Under the pieces are notes generated by a model. It ran no database searches and was not told the DNA's origin. It saw only the letters and a program-made list of their open reading frames with translations. A stretch of 64,000 bases of DNA from Chitinophaga sp. XS-30 (GTDB lineage: Bacteria > Bacteroidota > Bacteroidia > Chitinophagales > Chitinophagaceae). The stretch spans positions 680,032 through 744,031 of the forward strand of contig NZ_CP043006.1 in NCBI RefSeq assembly GCF_008086345.1, read 5' to 3'. Positions 8,618 to 17,221 of the stretch are shown in pieces (position 1 is the stretch's first letter; every line of letters starts with the position of its first letter). The translations under genes were made by a program, and so were the position numbers.

Positions 8618-9355
8618 TTACCCCCCGAAAACTTTCTTCAGCAGCTCGGTGCTCCTGGCCGCAGGGTTCTCGCGGATCGCCAGTTCTTCCTTGGCGATCT
8701 GGTCGAACAACGCCTTCACGGCCTTTTCCGTAACATAGCCCTTCAGGTCCGGATTTACCTTGCTGAAAGAAGTAGGCAGGCTATTGTATTTGGTGACGAT
8801 ATCGCTATAATACTTCGTGGCGCTTGTTTTATCCAGTGCGCTGTCTATCACCGGTGAAAAAGCTGCGGTCAGCGATGCCGTGGTCTTGTTCTGGAAATAA
8901 TCTGTTGCGCCGCGTTTGTTGCCACCGGTGAGCAGCGCCAGCGCATCGTTGATCGTCATCTGTTTGATGGCATTTACAAAGATGGGCTTGGCAAAGCCAA
9001 CCGCTTCTTCAGCCGCGCGGTTGATCTGCAGGATGGCTTTATCCACTTGTCCGCCAAGGCCAATGCTGCGCAGCGCCCTTTCCGCCTTCAGGGCATCGGG
9101 CGGCAGCAGTACTTTATACAGTTCGTTGCCGAAAAAACCATTTTCCTTGTTGAGCATGGAGATCCCGGCGCTCACGCCCTTCTCCAGCGCTTCCTTGATG
9201 CCCATTCCGGCCTCATTCTCGGTAACATTCCCGGTGGTAGTGCCGCCGCCGGTAGCGGATTTCAGCACGCCGGAAGCCTTTTTCAGGATCTGCGCTTCAG
9301 TAACCGTGTGCAGGCACAATACGCCTGCCGTCAGCAGGATAATTCTTTTAAGCAT
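8618..9355 (-). CDS. DUF4197 domain protein, exported
   Basis: A 245-aa protein with a signal peptide (about 1-21, ending TEA). The remainder is the helical DUF4197 domain, recognised by GIKEALEKGVSAGI, INRAAEEAVGFAKPIF and TINDALALLTGG. Family members are periplasmic or membrane-associated proteins of unknown function. It follows the universal stress protein gene on the same strand with a 20-nt gap, so the two may be co-transcribed. Confidence 0.85.
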   Translation of the reverse strand: MLKRIILLTAGVLCLHTVTEAQILKKASGVLKSATGGGTTTGNVTENEAGMGIKEALEKGVSAGISMLNKENGFFGNELYKVLLPPDALKAERALRSIGLGGQVDKAILQINRAAEEAVGFAKPIFVNAIKQMTINDALALLTGGNKRGATDYFQNKTTASLTAAFSPVIDSALDKTSATKYYSDIVTKYNSLPTSFSKVNPDLKGYVTEKAVKALFDQIAKEELAIRENPAARSTELLKKVFGG

Positions 9356-9375
9356 AGTTTTGATTTATAGGGCTT

Positions 9376-10203
9376 TTATTCATGAATAGACAATAATGGT
9401 ACATGCGTGTTAAAAGCGATCCTCGATGTGGTGCTGCGCTTGAAAATGCTGTCGAACAACCCGTGTTTCTTCGGGATGATCAGCAACAGGTCCGCACCGC
9501 TATTCTCTGCAAACGCTGTAATGCCCTCTACAGTATTCGGATGATCTACAAAATGATAATGCGCATTGTAATTATGCAGCATGTTGTCCAGTTCCTGGTT
9601 CTCTTCCGGATGGATGTGCTCGCGGCCTTCTTTCTGGATGTTCAATACGTGTAATTCCGCCTGGAACAGGTCCAGCAGCTTGTACAGCACATCTTTGCGG
9701 GTGGTTTTGGCCACTTTGCGGAGATCGCAGGCGAACACGATCTTGCGTACCGGCCGGAAAGCCGCCTGTGCCGGCACTACGATGACCGGGAAATCCGAGC
9801 TTTTCACCACATCCACCGTATTGGAGCCTACCAGTATCTCTTCCAGCTGGCTGCCGCCGGTGATGCCCATCACCACCAGGTCCGCCTGCTCATCCTTGCA
9901 AACCTGGTCGATATTCGCCGCCAGCAAATGATTGTCCGCCCGGAAATCCAGCACGGTGTTCGCGGGAATTTCCGGTGTAAGGAGCCTTTTCATCTTTTCA
10001 AGACCTTCTATACTGGCCGCTTTCAGGTCTTCCATATTCACCATCGGCACTGCGGTGGGCAGATCGGGGATGGGAACGATCAACTCATATGCATGATACA
10101 GCACAATGCGGGTAGCCCCTGTCTGGCCCGCCAGGCCAATGGCATAACGGGCAGCATTATAAGCAGTTTCTGAAAAATCTGTAGGGACAATGATGGTTTT
10201 CAT
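9376..10203 (-). CDS. Universal stress protein, tandem UspA domains
   Basis: A 275-aa cytosolic protein with two UspA folds: residues 1-145 and about 150-275. The first begins MKTIIVPTDFSETAYNAARY and has the nucleotide-binding pattern GITGGSQLEEILVGSNTVDVV (positions about 113-133, G-x2-G-x9-GS). The second domain is more divergent and lacks a clear copy of that loop. Family members respond to starvation or redox stress. The gene is divergent from lysS with a gap of about 140 nt. Confidence 0.88.
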   Translation of the reverse strand: MKTIIVPTDFSETAYNAARYAIGLAGQTGATRIVLYHAYELIVPIPDLPTAVPMVNMEDLKAASIEGLEKMKRLLTPEIPANTVLDFRADNHLLAANIDQVCKDEQADLVVMGITGGSQLEEILVGSNTVDVVKSSDFPVIVVPAQAAFRPVRKIVFACDLRKVAKTTRKDVLYKLLDLFQAELHVLNIQKEGREHIHPEENQELDNMLHNYNAHYHFVDHPNTVEGITAFAENSGADLLLIIPKKHGLFDSIFKRSTTSRIAFNTHVPLLSIHE

Positions 10204-10337
10204 GCCAGTGGTTTTAACTACAATTTAAGCAATAACCGAACCAATTACAGCTGTTAAAGGAACAAAAAAAGTTGATATCCGTCTTCTGTTGCGGCATGGC
10301 AGGCAGCCTTCATGCAGATAAAACCGCTGAAATCATC

Positions 10338-10345
10338 TATTTTTG
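10338..10345 (+). promoter_or_regulatory. Bacteroidota -7 element before lysS (TATTTTTG)
   Basis: An exact TAnnTTTG match followed by GCACTCC, a context similar to the elements before purN and the SMR gene. It predicts a start site near 10350 and a 5' leader of about 55 nt to the ATG at 10406. It also excludes the in-frame ATG at 10343. Confidence 0.5.
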
Positions 10346-10405
10346 CACTCCGTCCGGCGTTTCACAACGCCATGGCAACGGCAAAACCAGTTTTACACAA
10401 GAAAA

Positions 10406-11932
10406 ATGAGCGTAATTACCCAACAACAGCTATCAGAACAGGAGATCATCCGCCGGGAGAAACTCCAGGAACTTGTCAACCTGGGCATCGACCCTTACCC
10501 GGCGCCGGAATATCCCGTGAATGCATATTCCGTGGACATCAAGGCCGGATACTCCGAAGAGACCAAAGACCAATACCAGGATGTGTGCCTCGCCGGCCGC
10601 ATCATGAGCACCCGGGACATGGGCAAGGCCAACTTCGCGGTATTGCAGGACAGCAAGGGCCGCATCCAGTTATATATTAAACGGGACGAGATCTGCCCCG
10701 GTGAAGATAAATCCCTTTATGACCAGGTGTGGAAGAAGCTGACGGATATCGGTGATTTCATCGGCGTGAAGGGATATACCTTTGTGACCAAAACGGGAGA
10801 AACCTCCATCCATGTAAAGGAACTGGAGATACTGGCCAAAGCCCTGCGCCCCCTGCCCGTAGTGAAAGAAAAAGAAGGAGAGACCTTTGATGCGGTGACC
10901 GATCCGGAATTCAAATACCGCCAGCGGTATGCGGACCTGGTGATCAACCCGCAGCTGAAAGAAACCTTCATCAAGCGTACCCGCCTGATGCAGACCATCC
11001 GTGATTTCTATAACGAGCTGGGATACCTGGAAGTGGAAACGCCCATCCTGCAGGCTATCCCCGGCGGAGCCGCGGCACGCCCCTTTATCACGCATCACAA
11101 TGCGCTGGATATGCCGCTGTACCTCCGCATTGCCAACGAACTGTACCTGAAAAGGCTGATCGTAGGCGGATTTGACGGCGTTTTTGAGTTTGCGAAAGAT
11201 TTCCGGAACGAAGGCATGGACCGCACGCACAACCCGGAATTCACCGTCATGGAAATGTACGCAGCCTACAAGGATTATGAATGGATGATGCGCACCACCG
11301 AAGCGCTGCTTGAAAAAGTGGCCGTTAACGTGAACGGCGGCTCCAAAGTGCAGGTGGGTGACAAGGAGATCGACTTCAAAGCGCCTTACCGCCGTGTAAG
11401 CATGTACGATGCCATCAGGGAGCATACCGGTATCGATATCACCGGCATGGATGAAGCACAGCTGCGCGAAGTATGCCGGCAACTGGACATCCCCGTGGAA
11501 GCCAGCTCCGGCAAAGGAAAGCTGATAGATGAGATCTTCGGCGAAAAATGCGAACATCATTATATACAGCCCACCTTCATCATCGATTATCCCGTGGAGA
11601 TGAGCCCGCTCACCAAGAAACATCGCAGCAAAGCAGGCGTGGTGGAACGTTTTGAGCTGATCTGCAACGGCAAAGAGATCGCCAATGCCTACTCCGAGCT
11701 GAATGATCCGGTAGACCAGCGCCAGCGCTTCGAAGATCAGGTAAAACTGATGGAAAGAGGGGATGATGAAGCGATGTATATCGATTATGATTTCCTGCGC
11801 GCCCTGGAATACGGCATGCCGCCCACTTCCGGTATCGGTATCGGTATCGACAGGCTGACCATGCTGATGACCAATCAGCCGTCCATCCAGGATGTGCTTT
11901 TCTTCCCGCAGATGCGGCCGGAGAACGGGTGA
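10406..11932 (+). CDS. lysS: Lysyl-tRNA synthetase (class II)
   Basis: A 508-aa class II synthetase that charges tRNA-Lys. The N-terminal OB-fold anticodon-binding domain covers about 1-150. The catalytic core has motif 2 ([15 protein letters not shown]) and motif 3 ([12 protein letters not shown]). I chose the ATG at 10406 ([13 protein letters not shown]) because the -7 element at 10338-10345 overlaps the upstream in-frame ATG at 10343. Length matches the family. It is transcribed alone and is followed by the structured inverted-repeat element at 11958-12057. Confidence 0.97.
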   Translation: MSVITQQQLSEQEIIRREKLQELVNLGIDPYPAPEYPVNAYSVDIKAGYSEETKDQYQDVCLAGRIMSTRDMGKANFAVLQDSKGRIQLYIKRDEICPGEDKSLYDQVWKKLTDIGDFIGVKGYTFVTKTGETSIHVKELEILAKALRPLPVVKEKEGETFDAVTDPEFKYRQRYADLVINPQLKETFIKRTRLMQTIRDFYNELGYLEVETPILQAIPGGAAARPFITHHNALDMPLYLRIANELYLKRLIVGGFDGVFEFAKDFRNEGMDRTHNPEFTVMEMYAAYKDYEWMMRTTEALLEKVAVNVNGGSKVQVGDKEIDFKAPYRRVSMYDAIREHTGIDITGMDEAQLREVCRQLDIPVEASSGKGKLIDEIFGEKCEHHYIQPTFIIDYPVEMSPLTKKHRSKAGVVERFELICNGKEIANAYSELNDPVDQRQRFEDQVKLMERGDDEAMYIDYDFLRALEYGMPPTSGIGIGIDRLTMLMTNQPSIQDVLFFPQMRPENG

Positions 11933-11957
11933 TAAAAGCTAAAAACTGCATATCAGC

Positions 11958-12057
11958 AGGCTGTTTCAAAAGTAACCTGAGGGGCTGAACATCGTGCAAA
12001 CGAAAATCTTCTCCCTCGGGCATCCGGACAAAAACGGATATGCTTTTGAAACAGCCT
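11958..12057. repeat. 100-bp structured inverted-repeat element (MITE-like or structured RNA)
   Basis: A perfect 15-bp terminal inverted repeat (11958-11972 with 12043-12057) encloses two further stems: 11976-11983 with 12013-12020, capped by a CGU-GCAA-ACG mini-hairpin, and 12022-12026 with 12035-12039. The plus-strand 3' arm runs into seven T residues. The three-way-junction shape fits either a non-autonomous transposable element or a structured terminator RNA downstream of lysS. No clear target-site duplication is visible. Confidence 0.55.
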
Positions 12058-12137
12058 TTTTTTGTTGCATAACGCCGGTCGCGGACCTGTGGTGAACCAC
12101 GGCCCCGTTTTTGGGGTTATATCCAAAACCTTCTGGC

Positions 12138-12515
12138 ATGAAAATTCTTATTCCTACCAAACTCCCGATCGTGCTGTATGCTATGGTGTTCGTGTACTAC
12201 GGCGTGAACCACCTGGCGAGCGGCGAGCGGCTGGCGCCGGTTGTTCCTGTTCCGGGCGGTGTTTTCTGGGTGTATTTTACAGGTATCTGTATGATAGCGG
12301 CAGGGGTTGCCATTATTTTCGGGAAGCCCGCGCGGATCGCGGGTTACCTGCTGGCCCTGCTGTTATTGGTGTACATCGCGACCATTCATCTGCCCGGATT
12401 GATAAAAGGCAGGCTGGATGCTCCCGGCAATCTGCTGAAAGACCTGGGGCTGATGGCCGGCGCCATCATCATTGCCAATATTGCTCCTGAAAAGAAAAAC
12501 AGGGCGGTAACCTGA
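12138..12515 (+). CDS. DoxX-like small membrane protein
   Basis: A 125-aa protein with four predicted membrane helices (about 8-25, 43-65, 72-92, 99-117), resembling the DoxX/DoxX-like family. I chose the ATG at 12138 (MKILIPTKLPIVLY); the ATG 27 nt upstream adds residues unlike the family start. The function of such proteins is mostly unresolved, with some tied to redox or quinone metabolism. The last codons (KNRAVT) and the stop lie inside the hairpin of the small RNA-like element copy 5. Confidence 0.7.
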   Translation: MKILIPTKLPIVLYAMVFVYYGVNHLASGERLAPVVPVPGGVFWVYFTGICMIAAGVAIIFGKPARIAGYLLALLLLVYIATIHLPGLIKGRLDAPGNLLKDLGLMAGAIIIANIAPEKKNRAVT

Positions 12516-12555
12516 GTCACTGCCCCGTTTTTTTTTGACCATATCCTGTGAAAAC
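12497..12555 (-). ncRNA. Small RNA-like element, copy 5 (divergent), antisense to the DoxX-like gene end
   Basis: On the minus strand, a diverged box (12555-12528, keeping GGATATGG) precedes an imperfect stem (12525-12516 with 12511-12502) and a U-tract. On the plus strand the same hairpin is followed by nine T residues, so it also serves as the terminator of the DoxX-like gene. The loop differs from the other copies and the upstream TATATTCA is a poor promoter match. It may be a degenerate member of the family. Confidence 0.45.
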
Positions 12556-12742
12556 ATACTGAATATACGCCGGATAATATTGCTATGCCCATGACATCTG
12601 CTATGTAACATTCCCGATGCCATAACCGGTGGTTTTCCGGCAATAGCCGGCGCCGCCGGTATATTTCATTCCCATAATTGACTTTTGATCTTTATTTTCG
12701 TCACGCTGCGGCCGTAAAGCCCGCACATCAACCTGTTCAATT

Positions 12743-14872
12743 ATGAGAAGTACCAGCAAAACACTACCGGCATGGCTGGCCGGCTTATCCCTGCTTGTGG
12801 TATTACCCGCCACCGCACAGGAAAAGAAGGAACTGACCTTCGACCAGATCTTTACCAGTCCCGTTACGCTCACAGCTCCCTTGCCCGCTATCCGCGGCTG
12901 GGCGGACAAGGACCACTACATTGAGGCACGTAACGGCCAGTCCTACCGGGTAAATGCCCGCACGGGGAAAACATCACCTTACACCGCACCGGCCGAAACC
13001 GGCAGCACCGTATCCGTCAGGGATAACGATGTGTATCTCCGCACCCCCGCCGGTGAAGAGATCCGGCTGACGCAGGATTCCGTGGAGGAGAAAAATCCTG
13101 TGCTTTCCCCGGATGAAAAATATGTGGCCTTTACCCGTAATAACGACCTCTATGCCGTGGAAGTAGCCAACAGGAAAGAGATCCGTTATACCAGCGATGG
13201 TTCCGATGTGGTGTACAATGGCTGGGCCTCCTGGGTGTACTATGAAGAGATACTCGGCCGTGCCTCGCGTTACCGCGCTTTCTGGTGGAGCCCAGACAGC
13301 CGGAAGATCGCATTCATGCGCTTTGACGATACGCAGGTGCCCATGTTCCCTATTTATAGCGAAAGAGGCCAGCATGGCTTCCTGGAAAAAACACGTTACC
13401 CCAAGGCCGGCGATACCAATCCTGAAACCAGGGTCGGGATCGTACCGGTGACCGGCGGTAATATCACCTGGGCGGATTTCAATGCGAAAGACGACCAGTA
13501 TTTCGGGCAGCCTTTCTGGACGCCGGATGGCACAACGCTCTGGGCGCAATGGATGAACCGGGGGCAGGACAATCTCATCATCTATGCGATCGACCCGCAA
13601 ACCGGTGCAAAAAAGCCGGTATATCATGAAAAACAACCCACCTGGATCGACTGGTTCACCGATATTCATTATCTCGCCGGCGAGAAAGGATTTATCCTGA
13701 AAAGCGACAAATCCGGCTGGGACCATATCTACCTGTTCAATATGGACGGCAGCCTGAAAAAACAGCTCACCGCCGGCAACTGGCGGGTAAGGCAGATCCT
13801 GCAGATCGATGAAAAAAAGCAGCTGGTTTATTTTACGGCGCGTAAAGAAGCCAGCACCCGTTTTGACCTCTACAAGGTCCGCTTCAATGGCGGAGAGCCG
13901 GAACGCCTCACTTTCGGAGAATTTTCTCATGATGTGAAACTGGCACCCGAAGGCGGATACTTCATCACCACTTACAGCAACATGCGCACTCCGCCGCGAA
14001 TGGCGCTGCTGAATGATAAAGGCAAGTTGATCCGGGAGTTGGGCAATGCCGCCGGCGTTGCCTTCAACACGTACGCCCTGGCGCTGCCGGAGCTGAAAAG
14101 CTATAAAACGCGCGATGGCCTGGAACTGCCGATGACCATCATCTGGCCGGAAAAAATGGAAAGCGGGAAGAAATACCCGGTGCTGATCAGCATTTATGGC
14201 GGTCCTGATGCAGGAAGCATTTACGACACCTGGCGCCCGAGCCTCCCGGCGCAATGGTATGCCAAAGAAGGCCTTATACAGGTGGTGATGGATAACCGCG
14301 CAGCCGGCCATCTTGGTAAAAAAGGCATGAACGACATTCACCGTCAGCTGGGCAAACACGAAATTGAGGATTATATGGACGGCGCCAGATGGCTGATCAG
14401 TCAGCCCGGTGTGGATGCTTCAAAGATCTGCATTACCGGCGGCAGCTTCGGCGGATATATGACCTGCATGGCATTGACCTATGGCGCGGATGTATTCACC
14501 CATGGCATTGCCAACTTCTCGGTGACCGACTGGCAGCTGTATGACAGCCATTATACGGAACGGTATATGGATACCCCGGCAGAGAACCCCGAAGGCTACA
14601 GGATCACATCGGCCATTACCCATGCCGCCCGGTACAAGGGCCTGCTCAGGATCGTGCATGGTACGATGGACGATAATGTCCATCTGCAGAACACCATTCA
14701 GCTGGTCAACAAGTTCCAGGACCTGAATAAACATTTCGAGCTGATGCTCTACCCTGGTGAGCGCCATGGATGGGGAGGAGCCAAAGGCCTGCATTCCCGG
14801 AACGAGACCTATCGCTTTGTGTACACTAACCTGTTGGAGAAACCTTTGCCTGCAGGATTCGCGGGCAAGTGA
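12743..14872 (+). CDS. Dipeptidyl peptidase IV-type S9 peptidase
   Basis: A 709-aa exported serine peptidase with a signal peptide (about 1-26, ending ATAQ). The beta-propeller DPP-IV N-terminal domain (about 90-440) is followed by the S9 alpha/beta-hydrolase domain. The catalytic triad is visible: Ser568 in GGSFGGYM, Asp643 in GTMDDNVH and His675 in GERHGWGG. The propeller YYEEILGR segment resembles the Glu pair that binds the substrate N-terminus. It would release N-terminal dipeptides from peptides in the periplasm or at the cell surface. A strong terminator follows 12 nt after the stop. Confidence 0.93.
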   Translation: MRSTSKTLPAWLAGLSLLVVLPATAQEKKELTFDQIFTSPVTLTAPLPAIRGWADKDHYIEARNGQSYRVNARTGKTSPYTAPAETGSTVSVRDNDVYLRTPAGEEIRLTQDSVEEKNPVLSPDEKYVAFTRNNDLYAVEVANRKEIRYTSDGSDVVYNGWASWVYYEEILGRASRYRAFWWSPDSRKIAFMRFDDTQVPMFPIYSERGQHGFLEKTRYPKAGDTNPETRVGIVPVTGGNITWADFNAKDDQYFGQPFWTPDGTTLWAQWMNRGQDNLIIYAIDPQTGAKKPVYHEKQPTWIDWFTDIHYLAGEKGFILKSDKSGWDHIYLFNMDGSLKKQLTAGNWRVRQILQIDEKKQLVYFTARKEASTRFDLYKVRFNGGEPERLTFGEFSHDVKLAPEGGYFITTYSNMRTPPRMALLNDKGKLIRELGNAAGVAFNTYALALPELKSYKTRDGLELPMTIIWPEKMESGKKYPVLISIYGGPDAGSIYDTWRPSLPAQWYAKEGLIQVVMDNRAAGHLGKKGMNDIHRQLGKHEIEDYMDGARWLISQPGVDASKICITGGSFGGYMTCMALTYGADVFTHGIANFSVTDWQLYDSHYTERYMDTPAENPEGYRITSAITHAARYKGLLRIVHGTMDDNVHLQNTIQLVNKFQDLNKHFELMLYPGERHGWGGAKGLHSRNETYRFVYTNLLEKPLPAGFAGK

Positions 14873-14884
14873 TCCGGTATGGAA

Positions 14885-14924
14885 CGAAAAAGGCCGCTTC
14901 CCAAATGAGAAGCGGCCTTTTTCG
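14885..14924. terminator. Strong bidirectional terminator
   Basis: A perfect 15-bp stem (14885-14899 with 14910-14924) with A-rich and T-rich flanks follows directly after the S9 peptidase stop codon. It can act in both directions, and also closes off minus-strand transcripts from the small RNA-like elements to the right. Confidence 0.85.
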
Positions 14925-14944
14925 TTTATTCAATACGTTAGGGG

Positions 14945-15009
14945 CAAAAAAACAGGGCTGCAAGAATACAGCCCCGAAAAATTTTAACCATATCTTTATT
15001 GAAAAACCT
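14945..15009 (-). ncRNA. Small RNA-like element, copy 2
   Basis: Minus strand: box (15009-14981, with a diverged middle) precedes a hairpin (14974-14969 with 14960-14955) and seven U residues (14952-14946). The hairpin loop keeps the UUCU core. The upstream promoter is weak: only a TAAATTAT-like sequence with a TTG 17 nt further up. The stem sequence differs from the other copies yet still pairs. Confidence 0.5.
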
Positions 15010-15184
15010 GTTACGAATTTCCATAATTTAGAAGTAACACTAATCTCCAAACTAGCGAATGCTATAATTTTTCTGGTAAACGCACAGAAAACCCCCTTAA
15101 ACGAAAACCGGAAAAGCAATATTAATGGCGGAAAATAGGTATCAAGATAAGAATATAGGGATGGATCAGCAGTGGCTGAAAATG

Positions 15185-15244
15185 AGAAAAGGCGGTAAGA
15201 ATACCGCCTTTGTAATAATTTTAACCATATCCTATGAAAAACCT
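15185..15244 (-). ncRNA. Small RNA-like element, copy 3
   Basis: Minus strand: TTG (15278-15276), a 19-nt spacer and an exact -7 element TATCTTTG (15256-15249) precede the conserved box (15244-15219) by 4 nt. A 9-bp hairpin (15210-15202 with 15197-15189, loop UUCU) follows, then a short U-tract. Promoter, conserved box and terminator are all present, so this is one of the two best copies. It lies downstream of csaA on the same strand. Confidence 0.65.
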
Positions 15245-15375
15245 GAACCAAAGATAGGGCGGTTCTGTTCCTCCGCAACCCGATTTCCGTGAAAAGCATA
15301 AAATTGTTGGTAAAGGTCGGAAATCGGGTAGGCAGCAATCATATTATACATATATTTAAATTAAGAATAATCCCG

Positions 15376-15714
15376 TTATGCTATTCTATGGCCGTTCTTC
15401 ACGGGGCGGTCAGGTTGCAGCAACACAATTCCCTTTTCGTCTCCCACAACGCCCAGGATGAGGCATTGGGAGAAAAAATTGGCGATCTGCTTTTCGGGAA
15501 AGTTGATAACGGCAATCACCTGCCGGCCGATGAGCGTGTCCGGCTCGTACAATTGCGTGATCTGGGCGGAGGAGCGTTTGATACCTATTTCCGGACCGAA
15601 GTCCACTTCCAGTTGGTAGGCCGGGTTCCTGGCCTGGGGGAATTCCTTTACACTCAGGATGGTGCCTGCGTGCATGCGCACTTTTTCAAAATCATGCCAG
15701 CTGATGGTTTCCAT
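15376..15714 (-). CDS. csaA: CsaA-type tRNA-binding / chaperone-like protein
   Basis: A 112-aa single-domain OB-fold protein of the EMAP-II/Arc1p-like tRNA-binding family, matching CsaA in length. Recognisable segments are VRMHAGTILSVKEFPQARNP, YQLEVDFGPEIGIKRSSAQI and GRQVIAVINFPEKQIA. I chose the ATG at 15714 (METISWHDFEKV); upstream in-frame sequence is proline-rich and not family-like. CsaA was described as a chaperone and binds tRNA-like folds. The gene lies between two copies of the small RNA-like element, both on its own strand. Confidence 0.88.
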   Translation of the reverse strand: METISWHDFEKVRMHAGTILSVKEFPQARNPAYQLEVDFGPEIGIKRSSAQITQLYEPDTLIGRQVIAVINFPEKQIANFFSQCLILGVVGDEKGIVLLQPDRPVKNGHRIA

Positions 15715-15773
15715 ATCATAAATGTTTAATAAGGGGAATTTAGGAAAATCGGGGGAGAAACCGGGAGTTGGGG

Positions 15774-15838
15774 GCAAAAAAATAGGGCGTTAAGAATAAC
15801 GCCCTCAAGTATTTTTAACCATATCCTATGAAAAACCT
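15774..15838 (-). ncRNA. Small RNA-like element, copy 4
   Basis: Minus strand: TTG (15872-15870), a 20-nt spacer and an exact -7 element TATATTTG (15849-15842) precede the conserved box (15838-15811) by 3 nt. A perfect 9-bp hairpin (15805-15797 with 15792-15784, loop UUCU) follows, then seven U residues interrupted by one base. This is the most complete copy. It ends about 60 nt before the csaA start, so it could either be a separate RNA or attenuate read-through into csaA. Confidence 0.68.
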
Positions 15839-15958
15839 TTGCAAATATAGACACGTCCCGCATACTCGTCAACCTGCATTTGGTAAAAGGAAGGTTTTAC
15901 CTCGTAAACGTGTTGAAAATCCTATTGTTAACATCGATTTAACCAACACGATTCACCC

Positions 15959-16948
15959 TTAATGGGTAGGTGTACGCGGAGCCGTCTGCATGATGCCGTC
16001 TATCTCTTTCATGATATCGTCTGTCAGGCTGGTATAGACTTCCAGGGCTTTGAGGTTTTCCGTCAATTGGGCCTCTTTTGTGGCGCCGAGGATAGCAGTG
16101 GTCACATTTGGGTTTTTAATGCACCAGGCGACCGATAAAGTGGCAAGGCTGGTGTTCAGCCGGTCCGCCACCTCCTGCAGTTTAATGACTTTCTGCACAT
16201 TGCCCTCCAGCAGGTTCCTGTTCTTCAGCCATTCGTATCCTTCCAGCCCCAGCCTGGACCCCTCGGGTATGCCTTTATTGTATTTGCCCGTGAGCAGGCC
16301 GGAAGCCAGCGGGCTGAAGATGGTTGTGCCCAGCCCCACGGTCCGAAAAACGGGCAGGTATTCCATTTCCATTTTTTCCCTTCGGAACAGGTTATACTCC
16401 GGTTGCTCCATCACGGGGCCGATCAGGTTGTACTGCCTGGCCACCATATGCGCTTCCATGATCTCCGCGGCGGTCCACTCGGAAGTTCCCCAATACAGGA
16501 TCTTTCCCTGCTGAATGAGGATGTTCATTGTCCATACCACCTCCTCTACCGGCGTATGACGGTCCGGCCGGTGGCAGAAATAGAGGTCCAGGTAATCTAC
16601 CTGCAGCCGCTGCAGCGCCTCATGACAGGCTTCCACCAGGTGTTTGCGGCTCAGCCCGGTCTGGTTAGGCTTGTTGTCCGTCCCCCGCCAGCCAAAATAG
16701 GCTTTGCTGGATACGGTGTAAGAGGTACGGTCCCAATTCTTCTTTTTCAACACCCTTCCCATCATTTTTTCCGATTCGCCCAGGGCGTAGATCTCCGCAT
16801 TGTCAAAGAAATTGACGCCATTATCGTAAGCGATGCCCATCAGGCGGTCTGATAAAGAATCATCTACCTGCCCGTGGAAGGTTACCCAACTGCCGAAAGA
16901 CAGTACGCTGAGCTGTAGCCCCGATTTACCTAATCTTCTGTATTCCAT
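15959..16948 (-). CDS. Aldo/keto reductase (Kv-beta-like)
   Basis: A 329-aa NADPH-dependent aldo/keto reductase resembling the voltage-gated potassium channel beta-subunit-like subgroup. The catalytic residues are visible: Asp and Tyr in FFDNAEIYALGESE, Lys in SSKAYFG and His in LYFCHRPD. The cofactor region ILGATKEAQL near the C-terminus is intact. Substrates of bacterial members are mostly small carbonyl compounds and cannot be named here. It is a single gene, upstream of a strong terminator belonging to the lptC operon. Confidence 0.9.
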   Translation of the reverse strand: MEYRRLGKSGLQLSVLSFGSWVTFHGQVDDSLSDRLMGIAYDNGVNFFDNAEIYALGESEKMMGRVLKKKNWDRTSYTVSSKAYFGWRGTDNKPNQTGLSRKHLVEACHEALQRLQVDYLDLYFCHRPDRHTPVEEVVWTMNILIQQGKILYWGTSEWTAAEIMEAHMVARQYNLIGPVMEQPEYNLFRREKMEMEYLPVFRTVGLGTTIFSPLASGLLTGKYNKGIPEGSRLGLEGYEWLKNRNLLEGNVQKVIKLQEVADRLNTSLATLSVAWCIKNPNVTTAILGATKEAQLTENLKALEVYTSLTDDIMKEIDGIMQTAPRTPTH

Positions 16949-17063
16949 TTGTTTAAGATTGAGTTTTTAAATTGCCCGGCTTGCCGGAAGTATTGAAAAA
17001 TAACACTTTGGCATGGTTGTTGAAACTTTTAGCGTAGAAATTTAGGTTAAAAAATAGGTTAAA

Positions 17064-17100
17064 GCGCAATAACCCGGTCTGATTGACCGGGTTATTGCGT
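17064..17100. terminator. Terminator hairpin after lptC
   Basis: A 16-bp stem (17064-17079 with 17085-17100, one wobble pair) has a 5-nt loop. On the minus strand it is followed by CTTTAACC and then a T-rich stretch. It probably ends the LON-domain/coaX/OMP/lptC transcript. Confidence 0.7.
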
Positions 17101-17144
17101 TTATAAGATTGATGTTATTTTAACTTTTCTGTCTGCCCCAAGAC

Positions 17145-17188
17145 AACACAAGGAGAACCCAAGGAGAACACAAGGAAGACACATGGAG
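17145..17188. repeat. Purine-rich 11-bp tandem repeat, about 4 units
   Basis: Units AACACAAGGAG, AACCCAAGGAG, AACACAAGGAAG and ACACATGGAG follow each other between the lptC stop and its terminator. The repeat lies in untranslated sequence and nothing ties it to a known element. Confidence 0.6.
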
Positions 17189-17221
17189 AAGAAGGGTAAA
17201 AAAGCATCGGTTCAGGCGCTG

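Noticed and set aside
12974..14359. 461-codon open frame antisense to the S9 peptidase
   Set aside because: The peptidase has a complete catalytic triad and signal peptide; the antisense frame has no recognisable feature.
14826..15338. 170-codon minus-strand frame over two small RNA-like elements
   Set aside because: It crosses a strong terminator and two repeat copies; the translation lacks any domain pattern.
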